A DNA stretch of 64,000 nucleotides from Clusia tigrina. Its lineage: Eukaryota; Arthropoda; Insecta; Diptera; Clusiidae. The stretch spans positions 47,210,925 to 47,274,924 of the forward strand of contig OV050031.1 in assembly GCA_920105625.2 (NCBI GenBank), read 5' to 3'. How positions within the stretch are numbered: the stretch's first letter is position 1; every line of letters begins with the position of its first letter. The position numbers and the translations under genes are program-made. The notes beneath the pieces were generated by a model, which was given only the letters and a program-made list of their open reading frames with translations, searched no databases and was not told the origin of the DNA. This document shows, piece by piece, positions 1-11,262 of this stretch.

Positions 1-894
1 TTCTCCCGCGTTAGTGCCACGAGCTGTGCCACTGACTGGCGCAGTGCGGCAAGCTCTGCGTGCACGGAGTTACCCGTTGAATCGTGAGACGATCTGTTCG
101 CGAATGGAGAGCGGGGTCTCGGAGACGAGAGTGGAGGTGACGTAGCTGCCACTGTAGGTCCATTGTCGACTACCTCGTCAGCTGCCTCTGCGAGCTCCTC
201 CAGACTGGTGCCCTTCAGGATTTTGAGAAGCTGTCGCCTTGACGGCGGCATCAAGTCGAGCCACTTCACTCGGATGATGTCACTTCACCTGTCTCCTGCC
301 AAGGAGCGCATCTGCCGCAGGAGTTGAGACGGCTTCCTGTCCCCCAGCTCGAGTTGGGTGAGTAATTTGTGGAGCTGTCGATCCGCCGAGTCGGTGAGGC
401 GATTTAGTATGGCTGTCTTCAGCGCCTCATACTTGCCCACGGGCGGCACTGTGCGGAGTACATCCGCAACCTCGGAAATAGACTCCGGGTCGAGCGCCGC
501 AACTACTAGATTGTAGCGGCTGTTGTCGTTGCGCACATGGTGTACCTGGAACGCGGCCTCGATCTGATAAAACCACAGATCGGGGTTACTCCTCCAGAAA
601 GGTGGGAGCCGGCAGCTGTTCACCGCCTCGATCGCGGGCGGCGACGAAAAGGAGGCGTGTCCCCCAGGTTCCCCTGCACGGTGTGTCGGTATCAGCCATG
701 GCGTGGGCTTAGCCGGCTGTGCCTGCGTATGCACGTGCCGTGGTTGTGGCTGCTGGTGTGGAGCGTACGTTGCTTGAGTCGGCGGCTGCTCCGGTGGTGC
801 TGGCGGCGCCGGTCCTGAGGCTGTTGGCGAGTGGAGCATCCTGTGCGTATGTTTTATACCCCTCTGTATGGGGCGCGTATGTGTTTACGATCAT
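1..894 (-). pseudogene. gag: Gag of CsRn1/Kabuki-type Ty3/gypsy retrotransposon, unit I, cut by window edge
   Basis: The start is the ATG complementary to 892-894, directly inside the primer binding site. Downstream come a Pro/Gln-rich leader and the capsid-like domain with the LPPFWRSNPDLWFYQIEAAF and LGDRKPSQLLRQMRSLAGD signatures, which are typical of CsRn1-group Gag. An in-frame stop directly after the AGDR motif (~285) is shared by all units. It separates the first half from the second half (residues beginning VKWLDLMPPSRRQLL, ~130-282). The 184-codon open stretch 285-839 is out of frame with the first codons, so a small indel near 800 also breaks it. No functional Gag could be made. The remainder of the element lies outside the window to the left. 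Confidence 0.85.
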
Positions 895-907
895 GTCGGG
901 GTCACCA
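895..907 (-). other. Primer binding site, tRNA-Trp type
   Basis: The minus strand reads TGGTGACCCCGAC, three bases inside the LTR end. This is the primer site reported for the CsRn1 clade, complementary to the 3' end of tRNA-Trp (family knowledge). Equivalent sites lie at 16343-16355, 28493-28505 and 40649-40661. Confidence 0.75.
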
Positions 908-910
908 ATT

Positions 911-1332
911 TGGCTGCTCGCGTGCTCAACGTTGCGTTGCCAATAAAAAACAGAAATATTTGTTATATCTTATTTTTAACATATAATAAAATACGTTCCT
1001 GTGAATTTATTTGTTATATCGTACATATAATATGTGATGGATGCGTTTCTACAGATTTCTAGAGATCGTATTAAGTCCAGTAATTAATATAACCTTTAAT
1101 TGCACATAACGCTCTATAACACGTCACCACAGCTTCAGCACAGAAAGAGAAAGAGATTGAATGAAAGGCCGGAAACACGAAGTGTGTTGTTCAGCAGCCA
1201 ACACAAGCTAGTTCCGGTTTTTCATAAAAACGCTGTGCGACAGCGACAGCATGTTAATAGATGGCGCGCGGAACTAACGCATGCTTGCGTTGGCGTACCC
1301 GACAACCGGGTGGGGGTAGTGGTGTCGCCACA
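911..1332 (-). repeat. 5' LTR of CsRn1-like element, unit I
   Basis: On the minus strand it begins TGTGGCGACACC and ends GAGCAGCCA, 422 bp. It is bounded by the primer site on one side and by P-element sequence on the other. The LTR at the other end of the element is reduced to its outer 28 bp (see 12491-12518). Confidence 0.8.
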
Positions 1333-1560
1333 TATACATATATGAATAATTTCTCACTCACATACTGAAAGTAAAAGAAATTATGAGTCTATTTAACTAT
1401 TATATAAATATTTGTATATTTTGCGTACCATTTTAAGCAGCTTTTATGTATTCCTTCATTCCTCTCAATTTCGTTTATTTTTATCGCACATTGCCTATGT
1501 TTGACAATTCCAGAGGTACGAAATTCACCTTGCAGCCACCTTGTAAATAAATTCACCTTG
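1333..1560 (+). mobile_element. 3' end of P-superfamily transposon with terminal inverted repeat, unit I
   Basis: This is AT-rich sequence without an ORF that ends ...CCACCTTGTAAATAAATTCACCTTG. Its last ~32 bases are the inverted repeat of the P-like 5' end (for example 9342-9373, starting CAAGGTGAATTTATTTGCAA). GTTAAAGG follows it and GTTAAAGC precedes the 5' end, an 8-bp target duplication with one mismatch as expected for the P superfamily. The CsRn1-like element lies between the two P parts. Confidence 0.75.
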
Positions 1561-1565
1561 GTTAA

Positions 1566-2339
1566 AGGCCAAATACAATAAGCCTCGTTTCACACCAGGC
1601 GCCAACGTTGCGGGTTTGCATATCACGGCGATAGTAAATAAACCCAAAACTCACAACAACAGCGAGAAGTGTGTGTGCTCATACCAAGAGCTTCACACGA
1701 TCAGGCAATCTATGATAGCGTCTGATAATCAAAACAAAACAGCTGCTGCAACTGTCCAACGATTTTGTTGATTATTTTGGCAATTTTGTTGAAACTTTTT
1801 TGTTTTTTTTTTTTAATTTCTTGGGAAATAAACGGACTAGACGGACCTTTTTTTAATTTCTTGGGAAAAATGATTTTGTCGCACTTGGAGAATAATTGCA
1901 TAAAGAGCTGATAAGAGTCGGACTGCGGCATCGCAATTTTAAATATTGTTTTGGTTTTGGGACTTTGTTCTGGATTTTTATTATGTTTACCATTGCCGTG
2001 ATAAATTTATCGCGATAGCCCGAGACGAGGGCGAGACCGAGTCTCGGATGAAATGTCAAAAAGAATTTGTATCAATGGATGGTATGCGGCCATATACAAT
2101 AATGCGTGTTGCGATAGAGCGAGACGAGGCATTTCTAAAAAATTAGAATTTCCTCGCGCTCTCTAAAGAATGGAAAATTTTAGTTTTTAACGGTTCGTTC
2201 TTTACCACTTTTGCTTTTGTACAAATATGGCTGGCATTTTGCTTATTGTATATTAGAATCCGAGACAGTGCAAAACGAGATGTCGTCCGAGACTCGGTTT
2301 CGCTCTCGCATCGTGCTCTCGCGTTATTGTATTTGGACC
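1566..2339. mobile_element. MITE-like element flanked by TTAA, unit I
   Basis: A 774-bp non-coding segment between two TTAA tetranucleotides (1562-1565 and 2340-2343). The ends are inverted repeats: AGGCCAAATACAATAA on the left and GGTCCAAATACAATAA on the right, read inward. The interior has repeated GAGACGAG/CGAGACTCGG-type motifs on both strands near the right end (2020-2330) and a poly-T tract (~1797-1816). TTAA duplication suggests a piggyBac-driven MITE, but the terminal bases do not match the usual CCY start, so the superfamily is open. Confidence 0.5.
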
Positions 2340-2512
2340 TTAAGATTTACTGGTACCTAGATTTAAGTTGGGACTACTGAATAAAATGTATTTCTTTATA
2401 ATTGTAAATTTTTAGTTTAAAAATCTATTTCTATTGCCAAGGAAGAGATATTGGAGTTAATTGAAATGAGATTTTGTGGAATGTGGCGTTTGACTAATAT
2501 GGCAATTCGTTG

Positions 2513-2710
2513 TTAGGAAGATAGAATATTGTCGAGATTAGAAAAATAACCAACATATGATTTTGCAATCACTACATTAGTGGTTTTAACAGGGATATGT
2601 GTTTCATGAACGCATATAAACATCTGGTCTCTGACTAACAAAATTAGCTTATTGAAATTGTCAGTATAGCCGTTCATATTCCATTGTATAAGTTTCATAG
2701 ACATAGGATT
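2513..2710 (-). pseudogene. Fragment of non-LTR retrotransposon endonuclease (N-terminus), unit I
   Basis: The minus-strand frame opens MSMKLIQWNMNGYTDNF and continues to CVHETHIPVKT. This resembles the start of an AP-type endonuclease of a LINE ORF2 (LIQWNxNG, then the QETH motif, here HETH with Gln lost). Only ~60 residues remain and no RT follows, so it is a dead scrap. It abuts the copia LTR remnant. Confidence 0.6.
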
Positions 2711-3572
2711 ATCCAGGAAGGAATTAATTTATGAGAGTAGTTTAAAAAAATAAAAATCGAGTTACTATTCTAAATTGGGTTGGGTTTTTCCCCTTTTGCA
2801 GTGCTGCTATTTGAGTTCTAAGCTACTACTTTTAATAATTTTTCAACACTCCTCTTCAACACTAATCCATTGGTAAAGTTACAAATATTTGATTATAATA
2901 TAGATTCAACATATACAAGTTAACATTAAAATTTTTTTAAATATTATATGTTGCCCGTTGATTTTACAAAATATTCTTATTTTAATTTACTTAAATTCTT
3001 GGTAAAGACATCAGCCACATTTTCATTTGTAGGAACATAGTTTAAATCAATACATTTTTTTTTCTACAATATCTCTTATAAAATTGTACTTAATATCAAT
3101 ATGTTTGCTTCTGGCATGGTAAGTAAGGTTCTTTGCTAATTGATACGACCTTATATTGTCACAAACGACTTTTGTTGGATAATCAAACGATTACAAACCT
3201 ATCTCTTTTAACAGTTTCTTCAGATAAATTGTTTCTTTTCCAGCTGTGGTTAAAGCCACATTTCTAATTCGGTGTTGTTAAGAGCTACGCTTCCTTGTTT
3301 TTTAGAGTCCCACGAGAATACACAGCCTGCCATAAAGCATGCATACCCTGTATATGATTTTCTGTCTAACAAGTTGCTGCCCCAATCGGCATCGACATAG
3401 CCTATAACAGGTCTTCCATTCCGGTAATAGTGTAGTTTAAAATCTTGCGTAGATGACGAATATTCAAAATATGCTTTATACCAGCTACATGTTCTTTATG
3501 TGGATCTGTATTACGTTGAGCCAACTTCGCTACCGAGTGCAAGATGTCAGGGCGAGTCGATATCGCTAGATA
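2711..3572 (-). pseudogene. Copia (Ty1) 3' part: RT end, RNase H and LTR start, unit I
   Basis: Reading the minus strand from 3572, the frame gives the RT end (LMYLAISTRPDILHSVAKL), the RNase H region (YADADW-like GYVDADWGSNLLDRKSY, KKQGSVALNNTE) and the C-terminal HARSKHIDIKY region to a stop near 2945. Beyond it TGTTGAAGAGGAG at 2861 looks like the start of the 3' LTR, truncated at ~2711. Stops and frameshifts break the frame near 3260 and 3190. The 5' half of this copia element is found only to the right of the array (44145-46245). Confidence 0.8.
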
Positions 3573-3580
3573 CATTAGAG

Positions 3581-3606
3581 TAATGATGTCCGAGCCCTAT
3601 ACACTT
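3581..3606 (+). mobile_element. hAT left end, unit I (split by LTR element; continues 9080-9241)
   Basis: The left terminus of the hAT element follows the duplicated target CATTAGAG (3573-3580). The LTR retrotransposon 3607-9075 is inserted 26 bp inside it, duplicating ACTT. The complete element is at 43326-44144. Confidence 0.65.
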
Positions 3607-5130
3607 TGTAACGACTCAAATTTATAGCTGGGGTAAAAACTCAGCGGCTCCAGGGGTCGTTACAGGAAATTACTCAGTAGTTGTATTTTAAGTTTTCTTT
3701 ATTTAATATTTACGCTTATCACTAGGCTTACACGTTATTACATAGAAATGATGGGCTTTATGAAGGCCGCTCCTGAACTTGGTGCTGTGCCGTCCTGTCT
3801 CCAGTCTCGACGGTGGTGGATTGAAAAACCACTTCCACCGGTTTGACTCTGAGAAGCAAGTCCTGGTTTTCTATGAAGGCGGATTGAAAAACCCAGCGTT
3901 CGTAGCAAACTCAGTTCTTCTTAATGTCTCAGTCTGTGCCTTTAGTCTTTCGTTTCAACGGTGGTGGATTGACAAACCACTTCCACCGCTTCTAACGCTG
4001 ACAAACAAACTCTGGTTTATTATGAGAGTGGATTAAAGTCCAACACTCGTAGTAAATGCAGCGCTTGTGTGTGTGTGTGTCCGTTGGTAATGTTTCCTAG
4101 TCTCGTGGCGTCTATGCGGCAAAGTTTCTTCAGTACTTACTTACGCGATGTCTTAGCAGGGAAAAAGAGAGCGTATGCCCGGTTGCAGGCGCTTTTATAG
4201 CCACCTGTTGAACTTCTAGTTGTTGTTCCAGTCCCGCTGGCCGGTGCTCCGACTACCGCTTCCTGCTGCTAAGGCCAAGGCATTGTTGGTGTTTTCCTCT
4301 TGACCTTAGGCGACCCTCAGCGTCTTCCTGGAAAAGTCCGGCTGTTGTCAAGCGCGTAGTAGTTGCAGCGGCCCGTCGTTGCTGTTGCACGCCCTGTAGT
4401 TGTTGTTGCACGCCCTGTTGTTGTTGTTGCACGCCCTGTTGTTGTTATTGTACGCATGATTTTCTTCTGCTGGTGGTTAATATTAATTCAATTATCCACC
4501 AGCGTTTGAAAACTATTTGTGCGTTTCCCCTTTGTGTGATGTCCGCGCAACTTGTCTGCACAACGATTGTTATGTCGTTGTCTCTTTTTTCTTTTCATTC
4601 GTTCCTCGTGTTGTTGTCGTTCTATTTCCCGAGCTAACGCACTCGGTAAATTCTACCGAGTCGTGTTGTTGTAATTAACGACGGATTAATTGAAACCTGC
4701 TTGCAGTGTTGTTGTTGTTGTCGATCAGTGCACACGGCTGGCTTGAGTTCGCCAAGACCGTCGGCGCATTCGTGTTGGTATAATTCACATGCAATTCCTT
4801 TTTCCTTGTCTTACGCAAGCGGCTGGCTAGGCTTTACCAATGCTGCTGTTGACATTCCGCTTACGTAGTTGTTGGTACAATTTGCATGTGCTTTATTGAC
4901 CAACGTTTATTATTTTGTGCATTTCATGCGCTCCCGCTTTCGCCGTGGTTTCTATTGGTGCGAAGGTATTCTAAGAATTCACATTAAGTGTTGATGGGGC
5001 CGCGCAAGGTGATTGGTTAGCACTCAAACTTCTTCGCACGCGAGTGATGCTGGCGGTCCATTCTCGCAGTGACTATTGCTTTGGGGAATTATTGTGCGAA
5101 CAAAATTAGTCAATAATTTTGCTCGTCACA
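3607..5130 (-). repeat. 3' LTR of gag-only retrotransposon
   Basis: 1524 bp, minus strand TGTGACGAGC...AGTCGTTACA. It is almost identical to 7551-9075; the clearest difference is GGTATAATTCAC here (4776-4787) versus CAATTCAATTCAC in the other copy. It holds a short (GT)n run (~4068-4080) and many GTT triplets. Confidence 0.93.
4370..4452. repeat. Minisatellite in LTR
   Basis: Three to four direct repeats of ~21 bp, TTGTTGTTGTTGCACGCCCTG-like, with variable numbers of GTT triplets. The same block recurs in the second LTR at about 8314-8396. Confidence 0.8.
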
Positions 5131-5143
5131 CGCCCTCCCAACT

Positions 5144-7459
5144 TCACCGACGAGAAATTTTAACCACGTCATGGCAGAGGGTCACTCGGTACGCGTCTCG
5201 CGTTAACCGCAATCGTCTTTGTGCCGGGTTCTCCTGTGCCTCTTTAGCTTTACGCACAATTTCTGCTACTAAGCTCTGTGGTAGACCAGCTCCTTTCGAT
5301 TCCTGTAGCTTTTCTAAACTTTGGGATGTGACATGGTTCCATTGTGTGGCTGAGTCGTCTGTATTTGGCATCCGTTTCTCTGTTGACGGGCTCCCGGTAG
5401 CACCGTTCCGTTGTCTACTACTGTTGCTGCGGTGGCTATGTGCGTCGCGTTCGTCCCTCTTGTCAATGCTTCTGCTGCTGTTAGAGCAGCTAATTGCACG
5501 CCGTAGGTCTCTGGATCTGTCGGTTTGTCTACGTGGCATTTCTCGGGTTTCCCGCGCTGGCGAACACCTTGCGGAATAACTGGAAGATGCGCTGCTTATC
5601 CTGGTCGTTTGACGCCTTAATGGCGTGATCTCACTACCACTTGGTGCGCCCGTGTTCTTCTCCTGAGGCCCCTGTGGTAATTCGGTTTTGGTTTTCCCTC
5701 GGCAGAATCCGTAGCCAGTGAATGCGTTCGTGTGTGTAATACTTGTTCCTGGTGATGTATATTTGCTACTGCGTTGGCTTCCGCTGTATTCTCTGTTGTG
5801 TCTCTGTTCCTTAGAATTTCTGACGTTAGTTGGCCTCTTGGAAGGCATTGATGCATTTACTTGTGGGAAGTTCTCAACGCGGATTGTCGTGCACGTTGCA
5901 AAGTCTCGTGGTTGCACACAACCGTTATGAGGTCCCAGCGTGATCTCCTGATCGCCGCACTTCAATGTCGTTCCCAGGCTTGTCATGAAATCCACTCCCA
6001 GAAGTAGATCATCACTGGAGTCAGGCATGATAAGTAGTTCTATCTGGCATGCCTGCCCTCCAAACCTTACATTCGTCACAAATGTCTCTTTGACCCTCCT
6101 AGCTCTTCCATCTGCCATAAGCGCTCTGGTATGGGATTTTCCCAATTTGCCGGTAGAAGCGCGTAACTTGTGTGCTAGGCGTCTGCTCATAAAACTGTGC
6201 GTTGCACCTGTGTCCAGCGTCGCGGTGACAGTTTCTGTGCCAATAGAAACGTTAGCGCAGATTCGTTGCCCGACACAGTGCAATGCGTTTTTCCATGATA
6301 AAGCCTGGTGTCGCTGCTCTGCCCCATGCTGCGTGTCCGACGGTAGTCTTCTGTTGGGTGGTGCTCTCTGGTTGCAGCACTCGATCGTCCTAACTCCCCT
6401 ATGGCCACACTCCCAACAAAACAGTATTTGCACGTTGCGACATAGTCGTGCTATGTGACCATTTTGGCCACAACGCCGGCAGGCTGTTTTGGGATGTATA
6501 GGTGCCACTTTGCTCTCTACCGTCACCTGTCGGTTCCTTACCTCTCGAGGTGGACCTTGCTCTGTTCGCCTTTGTGTGGGTGGCGCTGCTAGCTGTTCGC
6601 CTTCTCCCCGTATGCTCTCCAAATCCTCGGCCATCTCTATCAGCTCCTGTAGCGATACGAAATCTCTACGGCGCACGTATAGCTGATATTGTGGCAGACT
6701 GTTCTGGAAGATTCTTTCCAGTTTCTGCTCCTCCGAATACTCCACGTGTCGCATAAGATTTTGCAGTTCGAGAACATACTGCTTGAATGACTCTCGATGC
6801 CTCTGGTGACGCTGTCGGATCTGGTCGTCGAGTTTCTCCATGAAACGGGCCGGTAAAAAGAATTTCAGGAAGTCCCTCCTATATGTGCTCCATTCCCGCC
6901 ACGCTCGATTGTTGTTTCTGAACCACATGAGTGCTCGTTCTCTCAAGAGTTCAGGCATAGTACGAGGAAGGAAATCTTTGTTTATTCCGTACACATCTGC
7001 AAGTTCTTCCACTCGCTCGATAAAAGCTAGTGGGTCACGTCCACCGTCAAAGTTAAGAGACCACTTCCGTACTTGATCAATAACAGCGGCGTACTGTGTA
7101 GACCCGTTGTATTGTTGATCCATTGGTGCAGGTGAAACGTAAGGATGCTGTGGTATTCCCCGTACTTCTGGATTCCACGCTGGTAGAGTTGCACCTGCGT
7201 ATGTGCTTGGCCTGTCCACTTCCAGCGTTTCGCTGGGAACTATGGATGCAGCCGGCCTTGGTGATGTGCTTTTAACATGACTGCGTTGTAGATTCATCAA
7301 CCGGTATTGTTGCTCCTGAGTCAGTACCGTTTCTGTGAAAAACTCAGAAAGCCGCTTTCGGAGGTCATCTACTGTGCCTGTAGTTTCCAAACCGAATTCC
7401 TCCGCAAAAATCACCAACTCATCTTTCCGTAGCACGTAAACCCAGCTTGTTTTCCCCAT
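5144..7459 (-). CDS. gag: Gag-protease polyprotein of non-autonomous LTR retrotransposon
   Basis: 771 codons, uninterrupted. An N-terminal ~40-residue region ([20 protein letters not shown]) resembles the start of insect Ty3/gypsy Gag proteins. Residues ~125-290 form the capsid-like domain ([37 protein letters not shown]). Residues 327-340 are a CCHC zinc knuckle ([14 protein letters not shown]). A second knuckle at 348-361 has Val in place of His. An aspartic protease starts at 416 with DTGATHSF and has the LLLGVDF flap-side motif near 465. The C-terminal ~250 residues are rich in Ser, Arg and Thr and match nothing I recognise. RT, RNase H and integrase are absent. It would make virus-like-particle protein and protease and package its own RNA. 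An Arc-like domesticated gene is unlikely because LTRs, primer site and target duplication are all present. Confidence 0.92.
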   Translation of the reverse strand: MGKTSWVYVLRKDELVIFAEEFGLETTGTVDDLRKRLSEFFTETVLTQEQQYRLMNLQRSHVKSTSPRPAASIVPSETLEVDRPSTYAGATLPAWNPEVRGIPQHPYVSPAPMDQQYNGSTQYAAVIDQVRKWSLNFDGGRDPLAFIERVEELADVYGINKDFLPRTMPELLRERALMWFRNNNRAWREWSTYRRDFLKFFLPARFMEKLDDQIRQRHQRHRESFKQYVLELQNLMRHVEYSEEQKLERIFQNSLPQYQLYVRRRDFVSLQELIEMAEDLESIRGEGEQLAAPPTQRRTEQGPPREVRNRQVTVESKVAPIHPKTACRRCGQNGHIARLCRNVQILFCWECGHRGVRTIECCNQRAPPNRRLPSDTQHGAEQRHQALSWKNALHCVGQRICANVSIGTETVTATLDTGATHSFMSRRLAHKLRASTGKLGKSHTRALMADGRARRVKETFVTNVRFGGQACQIELLIMPDSSDDLLLGVDFMTSLGTTLKCGDQEITLGPHNGCVQPRDFATCTTIRVENFPQVNASMPSKRPTNVRNSKEQRHNREYSGSQRSSKYTSPGTSITHTNAFTGYGFCRGKTKTELPQGPQEKNTGAPSGSEITPLRRQTTRISSASSSYSARCSPARETREMPRRQTDRSRDLRRAISCSNSSRSIDKRDERDAHSHRSNSSRQRNGATGSPSTEKRMPNTDDSATQWNHVTSQSLEKLQESKGAGLPQSLVAEIVRKAKEAQENPAQRRLRLTRDAYRVTLCHDVVKISRR

Positions 7460-7532
7460 CCTGTGACTTTCCTGGTTAATGGCGAAGACTATGGGTGAGC
7501 GTCAGATGCGTTGAATTTCCTTGTTTTTATAG

Positions 7533-7549
7533 TCCCTGCTCGGGCGCCA
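7533..7549 (-). other. Primer binding site, tRNA-Lys type
   Basis: The minus strand reads TGGCGCCCGAGCAGGGA one base inside the 5' LTR. It is complementary to the 3' end of a tRNA-Lys apart from one base. This fixes the element's orientation. Confidence 0.8.
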
Positions 7550-7550
7550 C

Positions 7551-9075
7551 TGTAACGACTCAAATTTATAGCTGGGGTAAAAACTCAGCGGCTCCAGGGG
7601 TCGTTACAGGAAATTACTCAGTAGTTGTATTTTAAGTTTTCTTTATTTAATATTTACGCTTATCACTAGGCTTACACGTTATTACATAGAAATGATGGGC
7701 TTTATGAAGGCCGCTCCTGAACTTGGTGCTGTGCCGTCCTGTCTCCAGTCTCGACGGTGGTGGATTGAAAAACCACTTCCACCGGTTTGACTCTGAGAAG
7801 CAAGTCCTGGTTTTCTATGAAGGCGGATTGAAAAACCCAGCGTTCGTAGCAAACTCAGTTCTTCTTAATGTCTCAGTCTGTGCCTTTAGTCTTTCGTTTC
7901 AACGGTGGTGGATTGACAAACCACTTCCACCGCTTCTAACGCTGACAAACAAACTCTGGTTTATTATGAGAGTGGATTAAAGTCCAACACTCGTAGTAAA
8001 TGCAGCGCTTGTGTGTGTGTGTGTCCGTTGGTAATGTTTCCTAGTCTCGTGGCGTCTATGCGGCAAAGTTTCTTCAGTACTTACTTACGCGATGTCTTAG
8101 CAGGGAAAAAGAGAGCGTATGCCCGGTTGCAGGCGCTTTTATAGCCACCTGTTGAACTTCTAGTTGTTGTTCCAGTCCCGCTGGCCGGTGCTCCGACTAC
8201 CGCTTCCTGCTGCTAAGGCCAAGGCATTGTTGGTGTTTTCCTCTTGACCTTAGGCGACCCTCAGCGTCTTCCTGGAAAAGTCCGGCTGTTGTCAAGCGCG
8301 TAGTAGTTGCAGCGGCCCGTCGTTGCTGTTGCACGCCCTGTAGTTGTTGTTGCACGCCCTGTTGTTGTTGTTGCACGCCCTGTTGTTGTTATTGTACGCA
8401 TGATTTTCTTCTGCTGGTGGTTAATATTAATTCAATTATCCACCAGCGTTTGAAAACTATTTGTGCGTTTCCCCTTTGTGTGATGTCCGCGCAACTTGTC
8501 TGCACAACGATTGTTATGTCGTTGTCTCTTTTTTCTTTTCATTCGTTCCTCGTGTTGTTGTCGTTCTATTTCCCGAGCTAACGCACTCGGTAAATTCTAC
8601 CGAGTCGTGTTGTTGTAATTAACGACGGATTAATTGAAACCTGCTTGCAGTGTTGTTGTTGTTGTCGATCAGTGCACACGGCTGGCTTGAGTTCGCCAAG
8701 ACCGTCGGCGCATTCGTGTTCAATTCAATTCACATGCAATTCCTTTTTCCTTGTCTTACGCAAGCGGCTGGCTAGGCTTTACCAATGCTGCTGTTGACAT
8801 TCCGCTTACGTAGTTGTTGGTACAATTTGCATGTGCTTTATTGACCAACGTTTATTATTTTGTGCATTTCATGCGCTCCCGCTTTCGCCGTGGTTTCTAT
8901 TGGTGCGAAGGTATTCTAAGAATTCACATTAAGTGTTGATGGGGCCGCGCAAGGTGATTGGTTAGCACTCAAACTTCTTCGCACGCGAGTGATGCTGGCG
9001 GTCCATTCTCGCAGTGACTATTGCTTTGGGGAATTATTGTGCGAACAAAATTAGTCAATAATTTTGCTCGTCACA
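7551..9075 (-). repeat. 5' LTR of gag-only retrotransposon
   Basis: 1525 bp, the partner of 3607-5130. On the minus strand it carries the promoter side of the element. It ends against the target duplicate ACTT (9076-9079), after which the hAT fragment resumes. Confidence 0.93.
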
Positions 9076-9079
9076 ACTT

Positions 9080-9241
9080 GGTGCACATTTGTTTTTGTAA
9101 ATGCACTTAGGAACAGGCTGTGTGTTCGCATACACAGACACAGCACTCCGCACTAAGCAATACGAAATACACAAACAATTTTGTCTCTTTAGCTTTATAT
9201 GGTTCTTCCTTGCCTATACCAAAGTGTGAAGCAACAAGACT
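9080..9241 (+). mobile_element. hAT left part, continued, ending at the unit I/II joint
   Basis: Continuation of 3581-3606 after the LTR insertion. It matches 43354-43513 of the complete hAT element and stops at the array joint. From 9242 to 9341 a ~100-bp AT-rich flank leads into the P-like element. Confidence 0.6.
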
Positions 9242-11262
9242 CAAGTGTGAAGCAACAATACACAAGCTCTGTTATTATACCTTATTACTGTACCTTGTTA
9301 GTATACTTTGTTATTAGAGCTTGTATTTCATTGGTTAAAGCCAAGGTGAATTTATTTGCAAGGTGGCTGCAAGAGCAAATTTTTTTGAACCGATTTTCCC
9401 TCAGTAGCTGTCAAAATTGAATGTTTAGAAAAATGCGACCAAAACAAATATGAAAAAATTGCAAATTGATTTTTGATTTGTGTGAATAAGTTTTTTAATT
9501 GTTATTTTTGTGAAATTTGAACATTAAAAGATTAAAAAATAAACAATATGCGAAGCAAATGTGGTATGTGTAGTAAATACTCCGGTAAAGGAAATGGATC
9601 GTTTTTCCGTGTACCCAAAAATGAGTATTTCCGACATGTGGTGTTAATTTAAAAAAAACGGCAGTTATTTGTGAAGACCATTTTTAGCCCAGTGATTTCA
9701 TAAATGGTCCTGGAGATGTGTGTGCAATAAAACGGTTGCTGCCAAGTGCTGTGCCTTCTTATTCCATTCCCAGTGTGAATTTGCAGGATAGCTGCTCATG
9801 GATAGTTGACGGTACTGGTGTTGTTAATTCCTCCACGCAAACTGAGTAAGTTTAAATATTTAAAGAATATTTCATATTAAGTGTTGATATGATTATTTAT
9901 GAAATATTAATGTTTTAGTGGTTTACTACGACAGCAATAATCAATGAAAACAAAGCTCTGAGGAAAAAGTGAAGAAGCCGGAGGCAGAGATCACTGAGTT
10001 AAAACTACAATTGGAGAGCAATAAGTCTCTGACCACAGCAGTGCACGAACTATTTACTATGGGTCAAATAAAAAGGCTATGCGGTACTGATGGTAAAAGG
10101 GCGAACTGGCGGTGGGAAGATGTGTCAAACGCTATATGCTTACAAGCTGCAGGTCCAAGAGCGTATAGACATTTATATAGCAAAGGATACCCTTTACCAC
10201 ATTTTATAACACTGCAGAGGTGGGCAAATAAAATTCATATTGAGGAAGGCATTCTACTGTCTGTTCACATGCGATTTGTGAACAATCTCTCGGAAGATGA
10301 CAAAATTTGTGTGGTCTCTTTTGATGAGATGAAAATTGCTGCTGTATACGAGTACGACTCATCAAAAGATATAGTAAGAAAGCCCACAAATTATGTTCAA
10401 GTTGCAATGGTGCGAGGTTTAAAGGCCTCATGGAAGCAACCTGTCTTTTATAGTTTTGACTGTAAAATGACTAAATCTATAATATATAATATTATAGAAG
10501 CTCTTCACAATGTGAGCTTCCCCGTCGTTGCCATTATTTCCGACTTGGGTACAACAAATCAATCGTTGTGGAAAGAACTTGGTGTGTCTATTGGTGAGTT
10601 GCTTTATAATAATGAATAGGTATATAATACAAATATATTTTGAATACAATAGAAACAAAGTATTTGGGTTTGCTGACGCTCCACATCTACTGAAGCTCAT
10701 GAGAAAACACTATTTAGATTCCGGAATATTGTGGAATGAAAATATTGTCACACCGCGGACAATAAAACAACTAATGCAGCATGTGTCCGGATCTGATGTG
10801 TCTATTGCCTACAAATTAACTGAAGATCTTGTCGAATAGATAGACAAGCAGGTAAAAAATATAGTAGTTTCATTTTCAATTTTGAAAAAATGTGTAAATA
10901 TATATATGTTTATAAAATTTAGGCCGACAAAAAGTGAAATTAGCAGCGCAGCTTTTTTCACACACGACTGCTAACGCAATAAGACGTTGCGCATCGATTG
11001 GAAAGAAATTTTATCTTCCACACGACACGGCAGATTTCATACAATTAGTGAACGATTGGTTTGATGTTCACAACACCAAGTTAACGACATTAAACTACCC
11101 TGGAAAAGAACCATATGGCAGAGATCTACCGAAACAACAAGAAATTCTGGATAGAATGGATATGTTTGTGGGTAAAACAATTATACCCAGAAAAAATACT
11201 TTGGCTCCCTTCCAAAAGGGTATTTTGTTATCAAATATTTCGCTTCGCTTGCTGCATGAATA

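Larger units (their letters stand above)
3607..9075 (-). mobile_element. Complete non-autonomous LTR retrotransposon (gag-protease only)
   Basis: Two direct LTRs (3607-5130 and 7551-9075) flank a 2.42-kb interior. The 4-bp target duplication ACTT (3603-3606, 9076-9079) marks a clean single insertion into the hAT fragment of unit I. Units II-IV show the empty site (for example around 21050). The element lies on the minus strand: 5' LTR, primer site, one long gag-protease ORF, purine-rich tract (complement of 5131-5142), 3' LTR. No RT, RNase H or integrase can be found in the interior, so it must have been mobilised in trans. The LTRs differ by only a few bases, so the insertion is recent relative to the array. 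Confidence 0.93.

Noticed and set aside
537..818. Plus-strand ORF antisense to gag, repeated at 15985, 40291
   Set aside because: Shadow of the GC-rich gag coding strand; Arg/Trp-rich composition and no conserved start.
3779..4036. 85-codon ORF in both LTRs (also 7723-7980)
   Set aside because: Identical because the LTRs are identical; lies in LTR on the opposite strand to gag, no motif.
4370..4452. CRISPR-like repeat/spacer array
   Set aside because: Simple contiguous GTT-rich minisatellite without spacers, inside an LTR of a eukaryotic element.
5144..7459. Domesticated Arc-like capsid gene
   Set aside because: Flanking LTRs, primer site, purine tract and 4-bp target duplication show a retrotransposon.
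9120..9420. ORFs of 65-73 codons repeated in each unit
   Set aside because: Cross the hAT/joint/P-element boundaries and have no recognisable domain; chance frames.
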